Positions 17,877-25,873 of a stretch of 36,336 nucleotides of DNA are shown piece after piece. The notes under the pieces are model-generated. The model was not told the origin of the DNA and did no database searches. It saw only the letters and a program-made list of their open reading frames with translations. Origin of the DNA: Desulfuromonas sp. (lineage in GTDB: Bacteria > Desulfobacterota > Desulfuromonadia > Desulfuromonadales > UBA2294); the NCBI GenBank assembly GCA_002869615.1, contig PKUH01000079.1, positions 1 to 36,336 on the forward strand, read 5' to 3'. The translations under genes were made by a program, and so were the position numbers. The number at the start of each line of letters is the position of its first letter. The stretch's first letter is position 1.

Positions 17877-18206
17877 TTATTTATCGCGGTTCGCTTTCTC
17901 TTCCAGACCCGAAAGCCCGAACCGGCGCTGCAGCTCGTCGAGAACCTTCGCCGGCGGCAGATCGTAGTAGCCGAGCAGAACCAGGCTGTGGAACCAGAGG
18001 TCGGCCGTCTCGTAAATCACCTGGTCGAGCTCACCCGACTTGCCGGCCACCGCCGTCTCGGTCGCCTCTTCGCCGATCTTGCCGAGGATCTTGTCGAGCC
18101 CCTTGGCGTAGAGGGAGGAAACGTAGGACGATTCGGGGTCGGCGCTCTTGCGTTGCTGGATCACCTCGTAAAGAGCTGCCAAGATGTCTTTGTTGGTTTC
18201 GGACAT
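17877..18206 (-). CDS. hisE: Phosphoribosyl-ATP pyrophosphatase
   Basis: This 109-residue MazG-like enzyme performs the second step of histidine synthesis, hydrolysing phosphoribosyl-ATP to phosphoribosyl-AMP and pyrophosphate. The motifs [25 protein letters not shown] (residues about 26-50) and [13 protein letters not shown] (about 66-78) carry the metal-binding acidic residues. It is a separate hisE, not fused to hisI, and no hisI is present in the window. AAAGG is found 10 nt before the ATG. Palindromic element A separates it from hisF. Confidence 0.95.
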   Translation of the reverse strand: MSETNKDILAALYEVIQQRKSADPESSYVSSLYAKGLDKILGKIGEEATETAVAGKSGELDQVIYETADLWFHSLVLLGYYDLPPAKVLDELQRRFGLSGLEEKANRDK

Positions 18207-18231
18207 AGCATCAAACCTTTTGAAATCTTTA

Positions 18232-18333
18232 TTTAACGCAAAGACGCCAAGAAGATATACAATAAAGAAAATCTTTTTTGGTTAACCCCTAAAAGAATTG
18301 TCTTTCTTTGCGACTTAGCGTCTTTGCGTTAAA
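18232..18333. repeat. Palindromic spacer element A (hisE-hisF)
   Basis: The arms TTTAACGCAAAGACGC (18232-18247) and its exact reverse complement (18318-18333) form a 16-bp stem enclosing about 70 nt. The loop side includes TTTTTTGGTTAACCCCTAAA, also found in element C. Arm sequence follows an 8-nt pattern of the type ACGCAAAG. Confidence 0.85.
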
Positions 18334-18344
18334 AAGCCTTTTGT

Positions 18345-19112
18345 CTACAACCGCACAGGCACATTATGCTCCCGCAGGTATTCCTTGCACTCGTCGATCG
18401 TATATTCCCGAAAGTGGAAGATGCTGGCGGCCAGGGCGGCACTCGCGCCCCCCTCGACCAGCCCTTCACGGATATGTTCGAGGTTGCCGACCCCACCGGA
18501 GGCGATGACCGGGATCGAAACCCGGTCACTGATCGCCCGGGTCAGCTCAATATCGTAGCCATCCCTGGTGCCGTCACAATCCATCGAGGTCAACAGGATT
18601 TCGCCGGCCCCGTACGCCTCCATGCGTTCGGCCCATTCGAGGGCATCGATTCCGGTCGGGTTGCGGCCGCCATGGGTGTAGACTTCCCAGGCCAGCGGAT
18701 CATTTCCCGGCACCCGGCGGGCATCGATGGCAACGACCGTGCACTGGGAACCGAACCGCTCGGCCGCCTCCTTGACAAATTCAGGATTATGGACCGCTGC
18801 CGTGTTGATCGAAACCTTGTCGGCTCCGGCGTTCAGGAGATTACGAATATCTTCACAACTGCGCACGCCGCCGCCGACCGTCAGCGGCATGAAGCAACGT
18901 TCCGCCGTTCGGGCAACAACGTCGAGGATGATCCCGCGGTTGTCACTCGAGGCGGTGATGTCGAGAAATGTCAGCTCGTCGGCGCCCTGCCGGTCATAGG
19001 CCTCGGCCGCTTCAACCGGGTCACCGGCGTCGCGCAGTTCGAGGAACTGCACGCCCTTGACGACGCGACCGTCCTTGACATCGAGACATGGGATAATTCT
19101 TTTGGTTAACAT
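18345..19112 (-). CDS. hisF: Imidazole glycerol phosphate synthase, cyclase subunit
   Basis: This 255-residue TIM-barrel subunit uses ammonia from HisH to form imidazole glycerol phosphate and AICAR. The opening [21 protein letters not shown] includes the conserved Cys9 and catalytic Asp11. The second catalytic Asp lies in the [14 protein letters not shown] motif (about 176-189). Phosphate-binding loops [12 protein letters not shown] and IASGGVG are intact. AAGG is 9 nt upstream of the ATG. The first 37 bases are part of a direct repeat whose second copy is a broken hisF start at 20012-20062. The stop codon is TAG. Confidence 0.97.
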   Translation of the reverse strand: MLTKRIIPCLDVKDGRVVKGVQFLELRDAGDPVEAAEAYDRQGADELTFLDITASSDNRGIILDVVARTAERCFMPLTVGGGVRSCEDIRNLLNAGADKVSINTAAVHNPEFVKEAAERFGSQCTVVAIDARRVPGNDPLAWEVYTHGGRNPTGIDALEWAERMEAYGAGEILLTSMDCDGTRDGYDIELTRAISDRVSIPVIASGGVGNLEHIREGLVEGGASAALAASIFHFREYTIDECKEYLREHNVPVRL

Positions 19113-19129
19113 CGTTTAAAACCTTTTGG
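19076..19129. repeat. 54-bp direct repeat, copy 1 (start of intact hisF)
   Basis: This covers the first 37 bases of hisF and 17 bases upstream. It aligns without gaps to 20026-20079, exactly 950 bp away, with 46 of 54 bases identical by my count. Confidence 0.85.
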
Positions 19130-19340
19130 CCACCAAGAACACGAAGAAATTCAAAATCTATTTCAACGGAGAGACGCTGAGGTGGAGAGAAAAGCAACTT
19201 CAAAATCTGTTATTATTTTGGGACAAACTAAAGCCTTTTTCTCTTTAGAGACTTATTGCTCTTCTCTGCGGCTCTCCGTCTCTCCGTTAAAGATGCTTTT
19301 ACGCTCTGGCCTTTCTTTGTGCCCTTGGTGTCTTCGTGGC
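19129..19340. repeat. Palindromic spacer element B (hisF-toxin)
   Basis: The outer arms start GCCACCAAGAACACGAAG and end CTTCGTGGC. The inner arms AACGGAGAGACG (19165-19176) and its exact reverse complement (19277-19288) are perfect. It belongs to the same family as elements A, C and D, with GGAGAGAC in place of GCAAAGAC. Confidence 0.8.
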
Positions 19341-19367
19341 TATTATTGCTTAATGTCAGTTCGACCT

Positions 19368-19676
19368 CTATTCCTGATCCAATGACGCCATGAACTTCCG
19401 CATATCCTGCTCCTGTCGCATGACGTGCAGGATCAGAACCTCGTCATCGGCAACACGATAGAAAACACGGCAGGGCGGAACAACGACCTCACAGTAGTTG
19501 AGCCCCTCCAGCTCCGGCGGAGTTCTCCCCGACTCCGGATGCTGCCCGAGGCGTGAAACCGTATCGAATACTGTCTGGATCAGCTTTTTTGCCGACGGCA
19601 GATTACTTAAAGCGATGTACTCGGCAATCGCATCGAGATCATCCAGTGCCGGTTCGGTCCATACTACTTGAGCCAT
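19368..19676 (-). CDS. ParE/RelE family toxin of a type II toxin-antitoxin pair
   Basis: This 102-residue protein has the ParE/RelE fold signature: VVWTEPALDDLDAIAEYIA at the N-terminus, FDTVSRLGQHPESGRTPPEL in the middle, then CRVFYRVADDEVLILHVMRQ. Family members act as ribosome-dependent mRNA endonucleases (RelE-like) or gyrase poisons (ParE-like), and the sequence alone does not decide which. It overlaps the antitoxin gene by 13 bp, typical of translational coupling. It interrupts the his cluster between hisA and hisF, so it is an insertion into an otherwise biosynthetic run. Confidence 0.92.
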   Translation of the reverse strand: MAQVVWTEPALDDLDAIAEYIALSNLPSAKKLIQTVFDTVSRLGQHPESGRTPPELEGLNYCEVVVPPCRVFYRVADDEVLILHVMRQEQDMRKFMASLDQE

Positions 19677-19921
19677 TTGCGCATCTTGTCCCGGGCCTCA
19701 TCTTCACCCAGGGTGCGCCCCTCAAGGGCAGCCCGCTCTCCCCGCGCCACCGCCTCGAGAATCTGCATGCGGCTCTGCATGAATTCGTAATCGCCGACAT
19801 CGACCAGGTAAGCCGAGGGGCGGCCATGCTCGGTGATCAGGACCGGCTCCTTCGATTCGTGCAGATCGGCGAGAATTTTTGTCGCCTGGCGTTTCAGGCT
19901 GGTGACAAGTTCGACCTTCAT
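19664..19921 (-). CDS. Phd/YefM family antitoxin
   Basis: This 85-residue protein neutralises the downstream toxin. The Phd/YefM DNA-binding N-terminus is recognisable: MKVELVTSLKRQATKILADL, then EPVLITEHGRPSAYLVDV (residues about 26-43). The charged C-terminal part is expected to wrap the toxin. I chose ATG 19921 because GGAGG lies 5 nt upstream; an earlier in-frame ATG at 19984 would cover the operator-like palindrome. Antitoxin first and toxin second is the usual order. It probably represses its own promoter through the palindrome at 19947-19964. Confidence 0.92.
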   Translation of the reverse strand: MKVELVTSLKRQATKILADLHESKEPVLITEHGRPSAYLVDVGDYEFMQSRMQILEAVARGERAALEGRTLGEDEARDKMRKWLK

Positions 19922-19946
19922 AACGACCTCCGTCCATAAATCAAAA

Positions 19947-19964
19947 GTGATACAATTGTACCAC
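19947..19964. promoter_or_regulatory. Operator-like palindrome upstream of the antitoxin
   Basis: A perfect TACAATTGTA (19951-19960) extends to GTG-N-core-N-CAC, 16 of 18 bases symmetrical, 26 bp before the antitoxin start. Phd/YefM proteins bind short palindromes with TGTAC-like cores in their own promoters, so autoregulation is likely but inferred. Confidence 0.55.
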
Positions 19965-20011
19965 TCTCGCCGGCGGCAATCCAACGAAATAGCACTTTTT
20001 TATATGAACGT

Positions 20012-20062
20012 TTAAAGAAGCCCCATGACATCGAGGCGCGGGATGATTCTTTTCGTCAACAT
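20012..20062 (-). pseudogene. hisF 5' remnant
   Basis: The minus strand reads [12 protein letters not shown] then MGLL and a stop, 16 codons in all. The first 12 residues match intact HisF except Cys9, which is Arg. Four of the codon differences (TTA/TTG, ACC/ACG, ATT/ATC, CCA/CCG) are synonymous, so the two copies diverged while coding. Homology with hisF ends at about 20026. It lies between hisA and the toxin-antitoxin pair and marks one edge of an insertion or allele replacement. Confidence 0.8.
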
Positions 20063-20079
20063 TGCTTAAAACCTTTTGG
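20026..20079. repeat. 54-bp direct repeat, copy 2 (hisF remnant)
   Basis: This is the partner of 19076-19129. It runs from the hisF remnant into the shared upstream stretch CTTAAAACCTTTTGG. Confidence 0.85.
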
Positions 20080-20281
20080 GGCACCAAAAGTAGGCGCCTT
20101 GAGGCGAGACACGAAGAAAACCAAAACCTTTTTCAACGCCAAGACGCCAAGAAAATCTAAAACAAAGAAAAGCTTTTTTGGTTAACCCCTAAAAGACTTG
20201 CCTTTCTTTGCGCCTTCGCGCCTTTGCGTGAGGCAAGGTTTTCTGTTTGGTCTTTCTTGGTGCCCTTTGTGCCTTGGTGGC
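20078..20281. repeat. Palindromic spacer element C (hisF remnant-hisA)
   Basis: Left arms contain GGGGCACCAAAAG and AACGCCAAGACGCCAAG (from 20135). Right arms contain TTTGCGCCTTCGCGCCTTTGCG (20208-20229) and CCTTGGTGGC (ending 20281). The central TTTTTTGGTTAACCCCTAAA is shared with element A. Pairing is imperfect but long. Confidence 0.8.
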
Positions 20282-20284
20282 AAA

Positions 20285-21013
20285 TTATTTCTTTTTCGTG
20301 AGCTCTACCGCCTCACGCAAATCCAGCGCGCCGGTATAAATCGCCTTGCCGGTGATGACACCGGAGACCCCCGACTCTTCGATACTCATCAGCTGCATGA
20401 TATCACGCAGATGCGACACACCACCCGAGGCGATGACCGGGATCGAGATCGCTTCGGCGAGCGCCTTCGTCGCCTCGATGTTCGGCCCCTGCATCATGCC
20501 GTCGCGGGCGATATCGGTATAAATGATCGCTTCGACACCGAACCCCTCCATCTCCTTGGCCAGCTCAGTCGCCAGCTTCTCGGTGACGTCAGCCCAGCCG
20601 CGCACTGCGACCAGACCGTCTTTGGCATCAATGCCGACGACAATTTTGCCGGGGAACTTGCGGCAGGCCTCTTCGACCAGGCCCGGATTCTCTTTGGCAA
20701 TCGTCCCGAGAATTACCCGGCCGACACCGAGTTGAAGATAGGCCTCGATCGTCTCGAGATCACGGATGCCGCCGCCGAGTTCGGTCGGGATATCAATCGC
20801 CTTGACGATCGCCTCGATCGCCTCCTTGTTCTTCGGCACACCGGCAAAGGCCCCGTCGAGATCAACGATATGCAGCAACTCGCCGCCCTGTTCCTCCCAG
20901 GTTTTGGCCTGGGCGGCCGGATCGTCACTGTAGACCGTATCTTTTTCCATCAGGCCCTGTTCGAGTCGAACACAGCGGCCTTCTTTCAAATCTATCGCGG
21001 GAATAATGATCAT
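20285..21013 (-). CDS. hisA: Phosphoribosylformimino-AICAR ribotide isomerase
   Basis: This 242-residue TIM-barrel enzyme isomerises ProFAR to PRFAR, the substrate of HisH-HisF. The catalytic Asp8 lies in [15 protein letters not shown], and the second Asp in [14 protein letters not shown] (about 131-144). The phosphate loops [13 protein letters not shown] and [10 protein letters not shown] are present. GAGG lies 11 nt before the ATG. The gene is flanked by palindromic elements C and D, which is unusual for neighbouring genes of one pathway. Confidence 0.97.
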   Translation of the reverse strand: MIIIPAIDLKEGRCVRLEQGLMEKDTVYSDDPAAQAKTWEEQGGELLHIVDLDGAFAGVPKNKEAIEAIVKAIDIPTELGGGIRDLETIEAYLQLGVGRVILGTIAKENPGLVEEACRKFPGKIVVGIDAKDGLVAVRGWADVTEKLATELAKEMEGFGVEAIIYTDIARDGMMQGPNIEATKALAEAISIPVIASGGVSHLRDIMQLMSIEESGVSGVITGKAIYTGALDLREAVELTKKK

Positions 21014-21040
21014 GCTGAAAAATCCTCAAAAATAGTTTTT

Positions 21041-21270
21041 GCCACCAAGGCACCAAGAAAATCTAAATCAGTTTTCAACGCAAAGACGCGAAGGCGCAAA
21101 GAAAACCTGAAACAATCTATTGTTTAGTAAAGAAAGCGTAAGATTTTGATATTAGCCCTAAACCCGTAAATCCTGATTCCTCTTTTTTGCTCCTCTTGGC
21201 GTCTTTGCGCCTTTGCGTTAAATGATCTTCGAGCTTTTTGCCTTCCCTGGTGCCTTCGTGTCTTCGTGGC
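21041..21270. repeat. Palindromic spacer element D (hisA-hisH)
   Basis: Outer arms begin GCCACCAAGGCACCAAG (21041-21057) and end GTCTTCGTGGC (21270). Inner arms are AACGCAAAGACGCGAAGGCG (from 21077) against GGCGTCTTTGCGCCTTTGCG (to about 21218). The 8-nt unit repeat is clearest here: ACGCAAAG, ACGCGAAG, GCGCAAAG. It ends 6 bp before the hisH stop codon. Confidence 0.85.
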
Positions 21271-21275
21271 TATCT

Positions 21276-21908
21276 TTAAATTTCTCCAAAGTTCTTAAAT
21301 ATCTGCAGCCCGATCGCCTGGCTCTTCTCCGGATGAAACTGGGTCGCCATGAGGTTGCCTTTCCGGGCGGCCGCACAGAACTCGATATTGCCGTAGCGGC
21401 AGGTCGCGGCGACAACCGTCGAATCCTCGGCATCACAGTAGTAGGAGTGCACGAAATAGACGTAGCTCTGCTGATCGACATGGTTGAACAGCGGTGTCTC
21501 CGGATTGAACTCAATTGTATTCCACCCCATGTGCGGAACCTTGAGCCGTTCGCCGCCTTCTTCCATATCGAGCGGAAACCGGCGGACCTTGCCGGGCAGA
21601 AGCCCCAGCCCCTGATATCGACCGAACTCCTCACTCTCATCAAACAGCATCTGCATGCCGACACAGATACCGAGCAGCGGTTTTTCCTGCTCAACATGCG
21701 CCAGCAGCGGCTCGACAAAACCACCACTACGCAGGTTGCCGATACAGTCGCGGAAGGCACCGACCCCGGGCAGCACGATCTTGTCCGCTCCCGGAATATC
21801 GGCCGGGTCGGAACTGACGCGGGCCGAAAACCCGAGCTTTTCGAAGGCCTTGGCGACGCTTCGCAAATTACCCATTTCGTAGTCGATAATGACGATGTTG
21901 TTTTTCAT
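21276..21908 (-). CDS. hisH: Imidazole glycerol phosphate synthase, glutamine amidotransferase subunit
   Basis: This 210-residue class I amidotransferase supplies ammonia to HisF. The catalytic triad is visible: Cys82 in GICVGMQ, and His192 and Glu194 in QFHPEKS. The oxyanion-strand motif LPGVGAF (46-52) is intact. I chose ATG 21908 (MKNNIVIIDYEMGN) because homologues begin there. An upstream in-frame ATG adds 25 residues unlike the family. The ribosome-binding site is weak. It lies 99 bp after hisB. Confidence 0.96.
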   Translation of the reverse strand: MKNNIVIIDYEMGNLRSVAKAFEKLGFSARVSSDPADIPGADKIVLPGVGAFRDCIGNLRSGGFVEPLLAHVEQEKPLLGICVGMQMLFDESEEFGRYQGLGLLPGKVRRFPLDMEEGGERLKVPHMGWNTIEFNPETPLFNHVDQQSYVYFVHSYYCDAEDSTVVAATCRYGNIEFCAAARKGNLMATQFHPEKSQAIGLQIFKNFGEI

Positions 21909-22007
21909 AAAAAACCCGAAAAGCAGTCGCAGAACCGGGACACCAGGCTTCGGAAAAAACCTCCTTTCCCTGACGCCTGGCACCTGATAACTGCCACCTG
22001 TCTTTCC

Positions 22008-22598
22008 CTATTCCAGTTTGCCCTTCGACGACATCACGTCGGTAATCCGCGGGTCGATCCCGGTCGCCTCGTCGAGGGCCCGGCCGAGCGCCTTGAAGAT
22101 CGCTTCGATGATATGGTGCAGGTTTTCACCGTAGGCGAGATTGACGTGGATATTGGCCCCGGCGTGATTACAGAAAGCGACAAAGAACTCTTCGACCAGC
22201 TCGACATCGAAATCACCGACCTTGACCTTCGGCAGCTCGGCATTAAAGACCAGCAGCGGCCGGCCGGAGAAATCTACGATTACCGAAGCGAGCGCTTCAT
22301 GCATCGGCATGGTGCTGCGACCAAACCGGCGGATCCCCTTCTTGTTGCCAATGGCGCTCTTGAACGCTTCACCGAGGCAGATCCCGAGGTCCTCGACGGT
22401 GTGATGCGCATCGATTTCGAGATCACCGATCGCCTTGATCTTGATCCCGAAAAAACCGTGCCTGGCAACCTGGGTCAACATGTGGTCGAAAAAAGGGACG
22501 CCGGTATCGATATCGTAGTCACCCTTCCCCTCAAGGTTGAGATTCAACCGGATCTTCGTTTCCGTCGTTTTACGATCAATAGATGCCTTGCGGCTCAT
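22008..22598 (-). CDS. hisB: Imidazoleglycerol-phosphate dehydratase
   Basis: This 196-residue enzyme dehydrates imidazole glycerol phosphate. Manganese-binding motifs are clear: FFDHML (about 37-42), [10 protein letters not shown] (about 62-71), and the second set in [11 protein letters not shown] and [16 protein letters not shown]. It is the monofunctional type, without the histidinol phosphatase domain seen in enterobacteria. Two ATGs are adjacent (22601 and 22598). The GGGAGG sequence lies only 2 nt before the first but 5 nt before the second, so I prefer the second. It begins 11 bp after hisD. Confidence 0.96.
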   Translation of the reverse strand: MSRKASIDRKTTETKIRLNLNLEGKGDYDIDTGVPFFDHMLTQVARHGFFGIKIKAIGDLEIDAHHTVEDLGICLGEAFKSAIGNKKGIRRFGRSTMPMHEALASVIVDFSGRPLLVFNAELPKVKVGDFDVELVEEFFVAFCNHAGANIHVNLAYGENLHHIIEAIFKALGRALDEATGIDPRITDVMSSKGKLE

Positions 22599-22609
22599 CA
22601 TAACCTCCC

Positions 22610-23905
22610 TTAATCCTTCTTCAATCGAATAGAGACAGACCGGGCGTGGGCAGTCAGTCCTTCGAGTTCGGCGATAGTGACAATCTTGTCGCCGAGACGC
22701 TGCAACCCATCCCGGGAAAAATAAACCAGGCTCGATTTCTTGATAAAGTCATCAACCCCGAGCGGCGAAAAGAACCGCGCCGTGCCGCCGGTCGGCAGGG
22801 TATGGTTCGGACCGGCGAGATAATCACCGGCCGCTTCCGGAGTATGATGTCCGAGGAAGACAGCGCCGGCGTGACGGATGCCGTCAAGAAGATCAAACGG
22901 CTCATCGACCGCCAGTTCGAGGTGCTCCGGTGCGATCCGGTTGCTGAAATCGATTGCTTCGAGGATATCGGAGGTAACGATAATCGCGCCGTAGTCGGCG
23001 ATCGACTTGCGGGCGATCGCGGCGCGCGGCAGCTGTTCAAGCTGCTCGGCGACAGCCGCCTGCACCCGCCTGGCCATGGCCGCGTCGGTAGTCAGCAGGA
23101 TCGAGGAAGCGATCTCGTCATGTTCGGCCTGTGACAGCAGGTCGGCCGCGAGGTGGGCCGGGTTGCCGCTGCCGTCGTTGATAATCAGGATTTCACTCGG
23201 CCCGGCGATCATGTCGATGTCGACCTGTCCGAAGACCTGTTTCTTGGCGGTGGCGACATAAATATTACCCGGACCGGTGATCTTGTCGACCCGCGGCACC
23301 GACTCGGTCCCGTAGGCAAGGGCTGCCACCGCCTGAGCGCCGCCGATTCTGAAAATCCGGTCAACCCGGGCGATCTTCGCCGCCGCCAGCACATACGGAT
23401 TGGCCTCGCCGTCCGGCATCGGCACCACCATGATCACTTCGCCGACTCCGGCGACCTTGGCCGGGATGGCATTCATCAAAACCGATGAGGGATAGGATGC
23501 CTTGCCGCCCGGCACATAGATGCCGACCTTGTCGAGCGGCTGCACCAGCTGCCCGAGGTGGACATCCGGCTCTTCTTTTGAAATCCAGGTTTCGGTAAGC
23601 TGTTTTTCGTGGTAGGCGGCAATCCGTTCGGCCGCCAACTCGAGGGCGGCGAGCGCTTCCGGTTCAACCGCCGCCAGGGCCCGTTCGATCTCATCCGAAG
23701 TAACCTGGATGGTCTGCGCCGATAATTCGAGGCGGTCGAAGCGGGCCGTGTACCGGAACAGGGCGGCGTCGCCCTCCTGCCGAACCGCGGCAACGATCGC
23801 GCTGACCGTCTCCTCAACACCGGCGGGAGCCTGCGCCCCCCGATCGACAATCTTTTTCAGAGCCGCATCGAAACCGGGATCGTCAATTCCGTATATCGGT
23901 ATCAT
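22610..23905 (-). CDS. hisD: Histidinol dehydrogenase
   Basis: This 431-residue zinc enzyme oxidises histidinol to histidine in two NAD-dependent steps, the end of the pathway. Full-length family features are present: [25 protein letters not shown] (about 127-151), [15 protein letters not shown], the [12 protein letters not shown] motif, the zinc and catalytic region [13 protein letters not shown], and [10 protein letters not shown] with [19 protein letters not shown]. It follows hisG by 19 bp. No hisC is found in the window. Confidence 0.97.
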   Translation of the reverse strand: MIPIYGIDDPGFDAALKKIVDRGAQAPAGVEETVSAIVAAVRQEGDAALFRYTARFDRLELSAQTIQVTSDEIERALAAVEPEALAALELAAERIAAYHEKQLTETWISKEEPDVHLGQLVQPLDKVGIYVPGGKASYPSSVLMNAIPAKVAGVGEVIMVVPMPDGEANPYVLAAAKIARVDRIFRIGGAQAVAALAYGTESVPRVDKITGPGNIYVATAKKQVFGQVDIDMIAGPSEILIINDGSGNPAHLAADLLSQAEHDEIASSILLTTDAAMARRVQAAVAEQLEQLPRAAIARKSIADYGAIIVTSDILEAIDFSNRIAPEHLELAVDEPFDLLDGIRHAGAVFLGHHTPEAAGDYLAGPNHTLPTGGTARFFSPLGVDDFIKKSSLVYFSRDGLQRLGDKIVTIAELEGLTAHARSVSIRLKKD

Positions 23906-23924
23906 GTTCCGTGCCTTGCTTCGG

Positions 23925-24590
23925 TTAAACCGAAATTTTCACTTCGTCATCGATGACTTTCTCGAGATCATCGATGATTCGGGAAATCTTCGTGTGTTTT
24001 GTCTTCAGGCTCGCCCGGTTGACAATCAGCCGGGTCGTGATTTCGGCAATCGTCTCAACTTCGACCATACCATTGTCACGCAGAGTCGCACCGGTCGAAA
24101 CCAGGTCAACAATCCGCTCCGATAAACCGACCAGCGGCGCCAGCTCGATCGAACCGTAGAGCTTGATCAATTCGACCTGAACGCCCTTGGCCGCAAAATA
24201 TTTCTCGGTGACGTTCGGATACTTGGTCGCGACCCGGATGTTCGACCAGTTGGCCGGGTCATCATCCTGCAGCAATTCTTTCGGCTCGGCCACCACCAGC
24301 CGGCAATAACCGAACTTGAGGTCGAGCGGTTCGTACAGATCCTTCCCCTGTTCAAGCAGGGTATCCTTGCCGACGACACCGATGTCGGCGCAACCGTAAT
24401 CGACATAGGTCGGCACGTCGGTCGCCCGGACCGCCATGAACCGGTAACCGGCCTCGCGGTTTTCAAACACCAGCTTGCGATTATCCTCTTCCATCTCGGG
24501 ACAGGTGATGCCAATCCGGCCGAAGAGCTCCATCGAATCCTGCATAATCCGACCCTTCGGCAGGGCAAAGGTAATTATATCACTACTCAT
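23925..24590 (-). CDS. hisG: ATP phosphoribosyltransferase, short form
   Basis: This 221-residue enzyme condenses ATP with PRPP, the first committed step of histidine synthesis. Motifs include ITFALPKGRI, the DIGVVGKDTLLEQ segment, and the PRPP-binding loop ERIVDLVSTGATLRDNG (about 158-174). It lacks the C-terminal regulatory domain of the long form. Short enzymes normally require the HisS-like subunit HisZ for activity and feedback control; no hisZ is in this window. GGGAGG lies 5 nt before the ATG. It is the first his gene, 23 bp after murA. Confidence 0.96.
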   Translation of the reverse strand: MSSDIITFALPKGRIMQDSMELFGRIGITCPEMEEDNRKLVFENREAGYRFMAVRATDVPTYVDYGCADIGVVGKDTLLEQGKDLYEPLDLKFGYCRLVVAEPKELLQDDDPANWSNIRVATKYPNVTEKYFAAKGVQVELIKLYGSIELAPLVGLSERIVDLVSTGATLRDNGMVEVETIAEITTRLIVNRASLKTKHTKISRIIDDLEKVIDDEVKISV

Positions 24591-24613
24591 TATATCCTCC
24601 CGCCCCCCCGGGT

Positions 24614-25867
24614 TCAGGCCGACCGGCGCACAATATCGGCGCCGAGACCTTTCAGTTTCTCTTCCAGTTTTTCATAACCGCGGTCAAGGTGATAGATCCG
24701 TGCGACTTCGGTCGTATTCTCCGAAGCGAGAGCGGCAATGACCAGCGACGCGCTGGCCCGCAGGTCGGTCGCCATTACCGGCGCACCGCAGAGTGAGGCA
24801 ACCCCCTTGACGGTTGCGACGTGGCCGTCGATAACGATGTCAGCACCGAGACGCTGCAGCTCACAGACATGCATGAACCGGTTTTCAAAAATGGTTTCGG
24901 AAATCACGCTGGTTCCATCGCCAAGGGTCATCAACGCCATGAACTGCGCCTGCATGTCGGTTGGAAACCCGGGGTGCGGCTGGGTCCTGATATCGACTGA
25001 ACGGATTGTCTCCGGCCCCTGCACCCGGATGCCGTCTCCGGTCTCTTCGATGATTGCGCCGGCTTCCCGCAGTTTGCCGAGAAAAGCTTCAAGCGGCGCC
25101 GCATCAATCCCCTTGACCAGCACATTGCCACGGGTCATCGCTGCCGCAACCATGTAGGTGCCTGCCTCGATCCGATCGGCCATCACACGGTAATCCATCG
25201 GCTTGAGCTGCCCAACCCCTTCAATCGTTACCGTCGCCGTGCCGGCCCCCGTGATCTTCGCTCCCATACCGATCAGGGCGTTGGCAAGATCGACAATTTC
25301 CGGCTCGCGGGCGGCATTCTCGATAATCGTCGTCCCCGTCGTCAAAGCCGCCGCCATCATCAGGTTTTCGGTGCCGCCAACCGTCGGTATATCGAAGGTA
25401 ACCCGGCCGCCTTCAAGCTGCTCGGCATGCGCTTCGACGTAACCGTGATCGAGCTCGATCCGGGCGCCGAGGGATTCAAAACCCTTGAGATGAAGATTAA
25501 TCGGTCGCGCCCCGATCGCACAACCACCAGGCAGCGAGACCCTGGCATGGCCGAGCCGGGCGAGGAGCGGTCCGAGCACCAGCACCGAAGCGCGCATCGT
25601 CCGGACCAGGTCATAAGGTGCCTCGATGCTTTCGATGTTGGTTGAATCGATTTCGAATGTATCACCGTTGCGCACCACCTTGGCGCCAACAATCTCGAGC
25701 AGCCTGGCTGCCGTATCGATATCGCGCAGGGCCGGTACATTGCCAAGACGGTGGACGCCCGGAGCCAACAGAGTTGCAAAGAGTAACGGCAGCGCCGCAT
25801 TCTTGGCACCACTGACCCGAACCTCACCGCCAAGCGGGTGACCACCATGTATGACAATCTTGTCCAC
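24614..25867 (-). CDS. murA: UDP-N-acetylglucosamine 1-carboxyvinyltransferase
   Basis: This 417-residue cytosolic enzyme transfers enolpyruvate from PEP to UDP-GlcNAc, the first committed step of peptidoglycan synthesis. The catalytic cysteine is present (Cys116, in [11 protein letters not shown]), so the enzyme should be of the fosfomycin-sensitive type. SGAKNAALP near residue 19 and the DRIEAGTYM motif are intact. The start is GTG 25867 with AGGAAAAC just upstream; the prmC stop (TAG) is 6 bp before it. Confidence 0.97.
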   Translation of the reverse strand: MDKIVIHGGHPLGGEVRVSGAKNAALPLLFATLLAPGVHRLGNVPALRDIDTAARLLEIVGAKVVRNGDTFEIDSTNIESIEAPYDLVRTMRASVLVLGPLLARLGHARVSLPGGCAIGARPINLHLKGFESLGARIELDHGYVEAHAEQLEGGRVTFDIPTVGGTENLMMAAALTTGTTIIENAAREPEIVDLANALIGMGAKITGAGTATVTIEGVGQLKPMDYRVMADRIEAGTYMVAAAMTRGNVLVKGIDAAPLEAFLGKLREAGAIIEETGDGIRVQGPETIRSVDIRTQPHPGFPTDMQAQFMALMTLGDGTSVISETIFENRFMHVCELQRLGADIVIDGHVATVKGVASLCGAPVMATDLRASASLVIAALASENTTEVARIYHLDRGYEKLEEKLKGLGADIVRRSA

Positions 25868-25873
25868 GTTTTC

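Noticed and set aside
19130-20025. Insertion sequence or integron between the hisF copies
   Set aside because: There is no transposase or integrase gene, no terminal inverted repeat at the edges, and the direct repeat is diverged coding sequence and not a short target duplication.
20198-21127. 309-codon plus-strand open frame opposite hisA
   Set aside because: It is antisense to hisA and its ends are translated octamer repeats (for example NAKTRRRKE), a known type of false protein.
18207-21275. CRISPR array in the his spacers
   Set aside because: The repeats are inverted arms within each spacer, of variable length and without regular unique spacers; no cas genes are present.
21222-22613. 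463-codon plus-strand open frame opposite hisH and hisB
   Set aside because: It is an antisense shadow of two well-identified his genes in GC-rich DNA, without start signals or family features.
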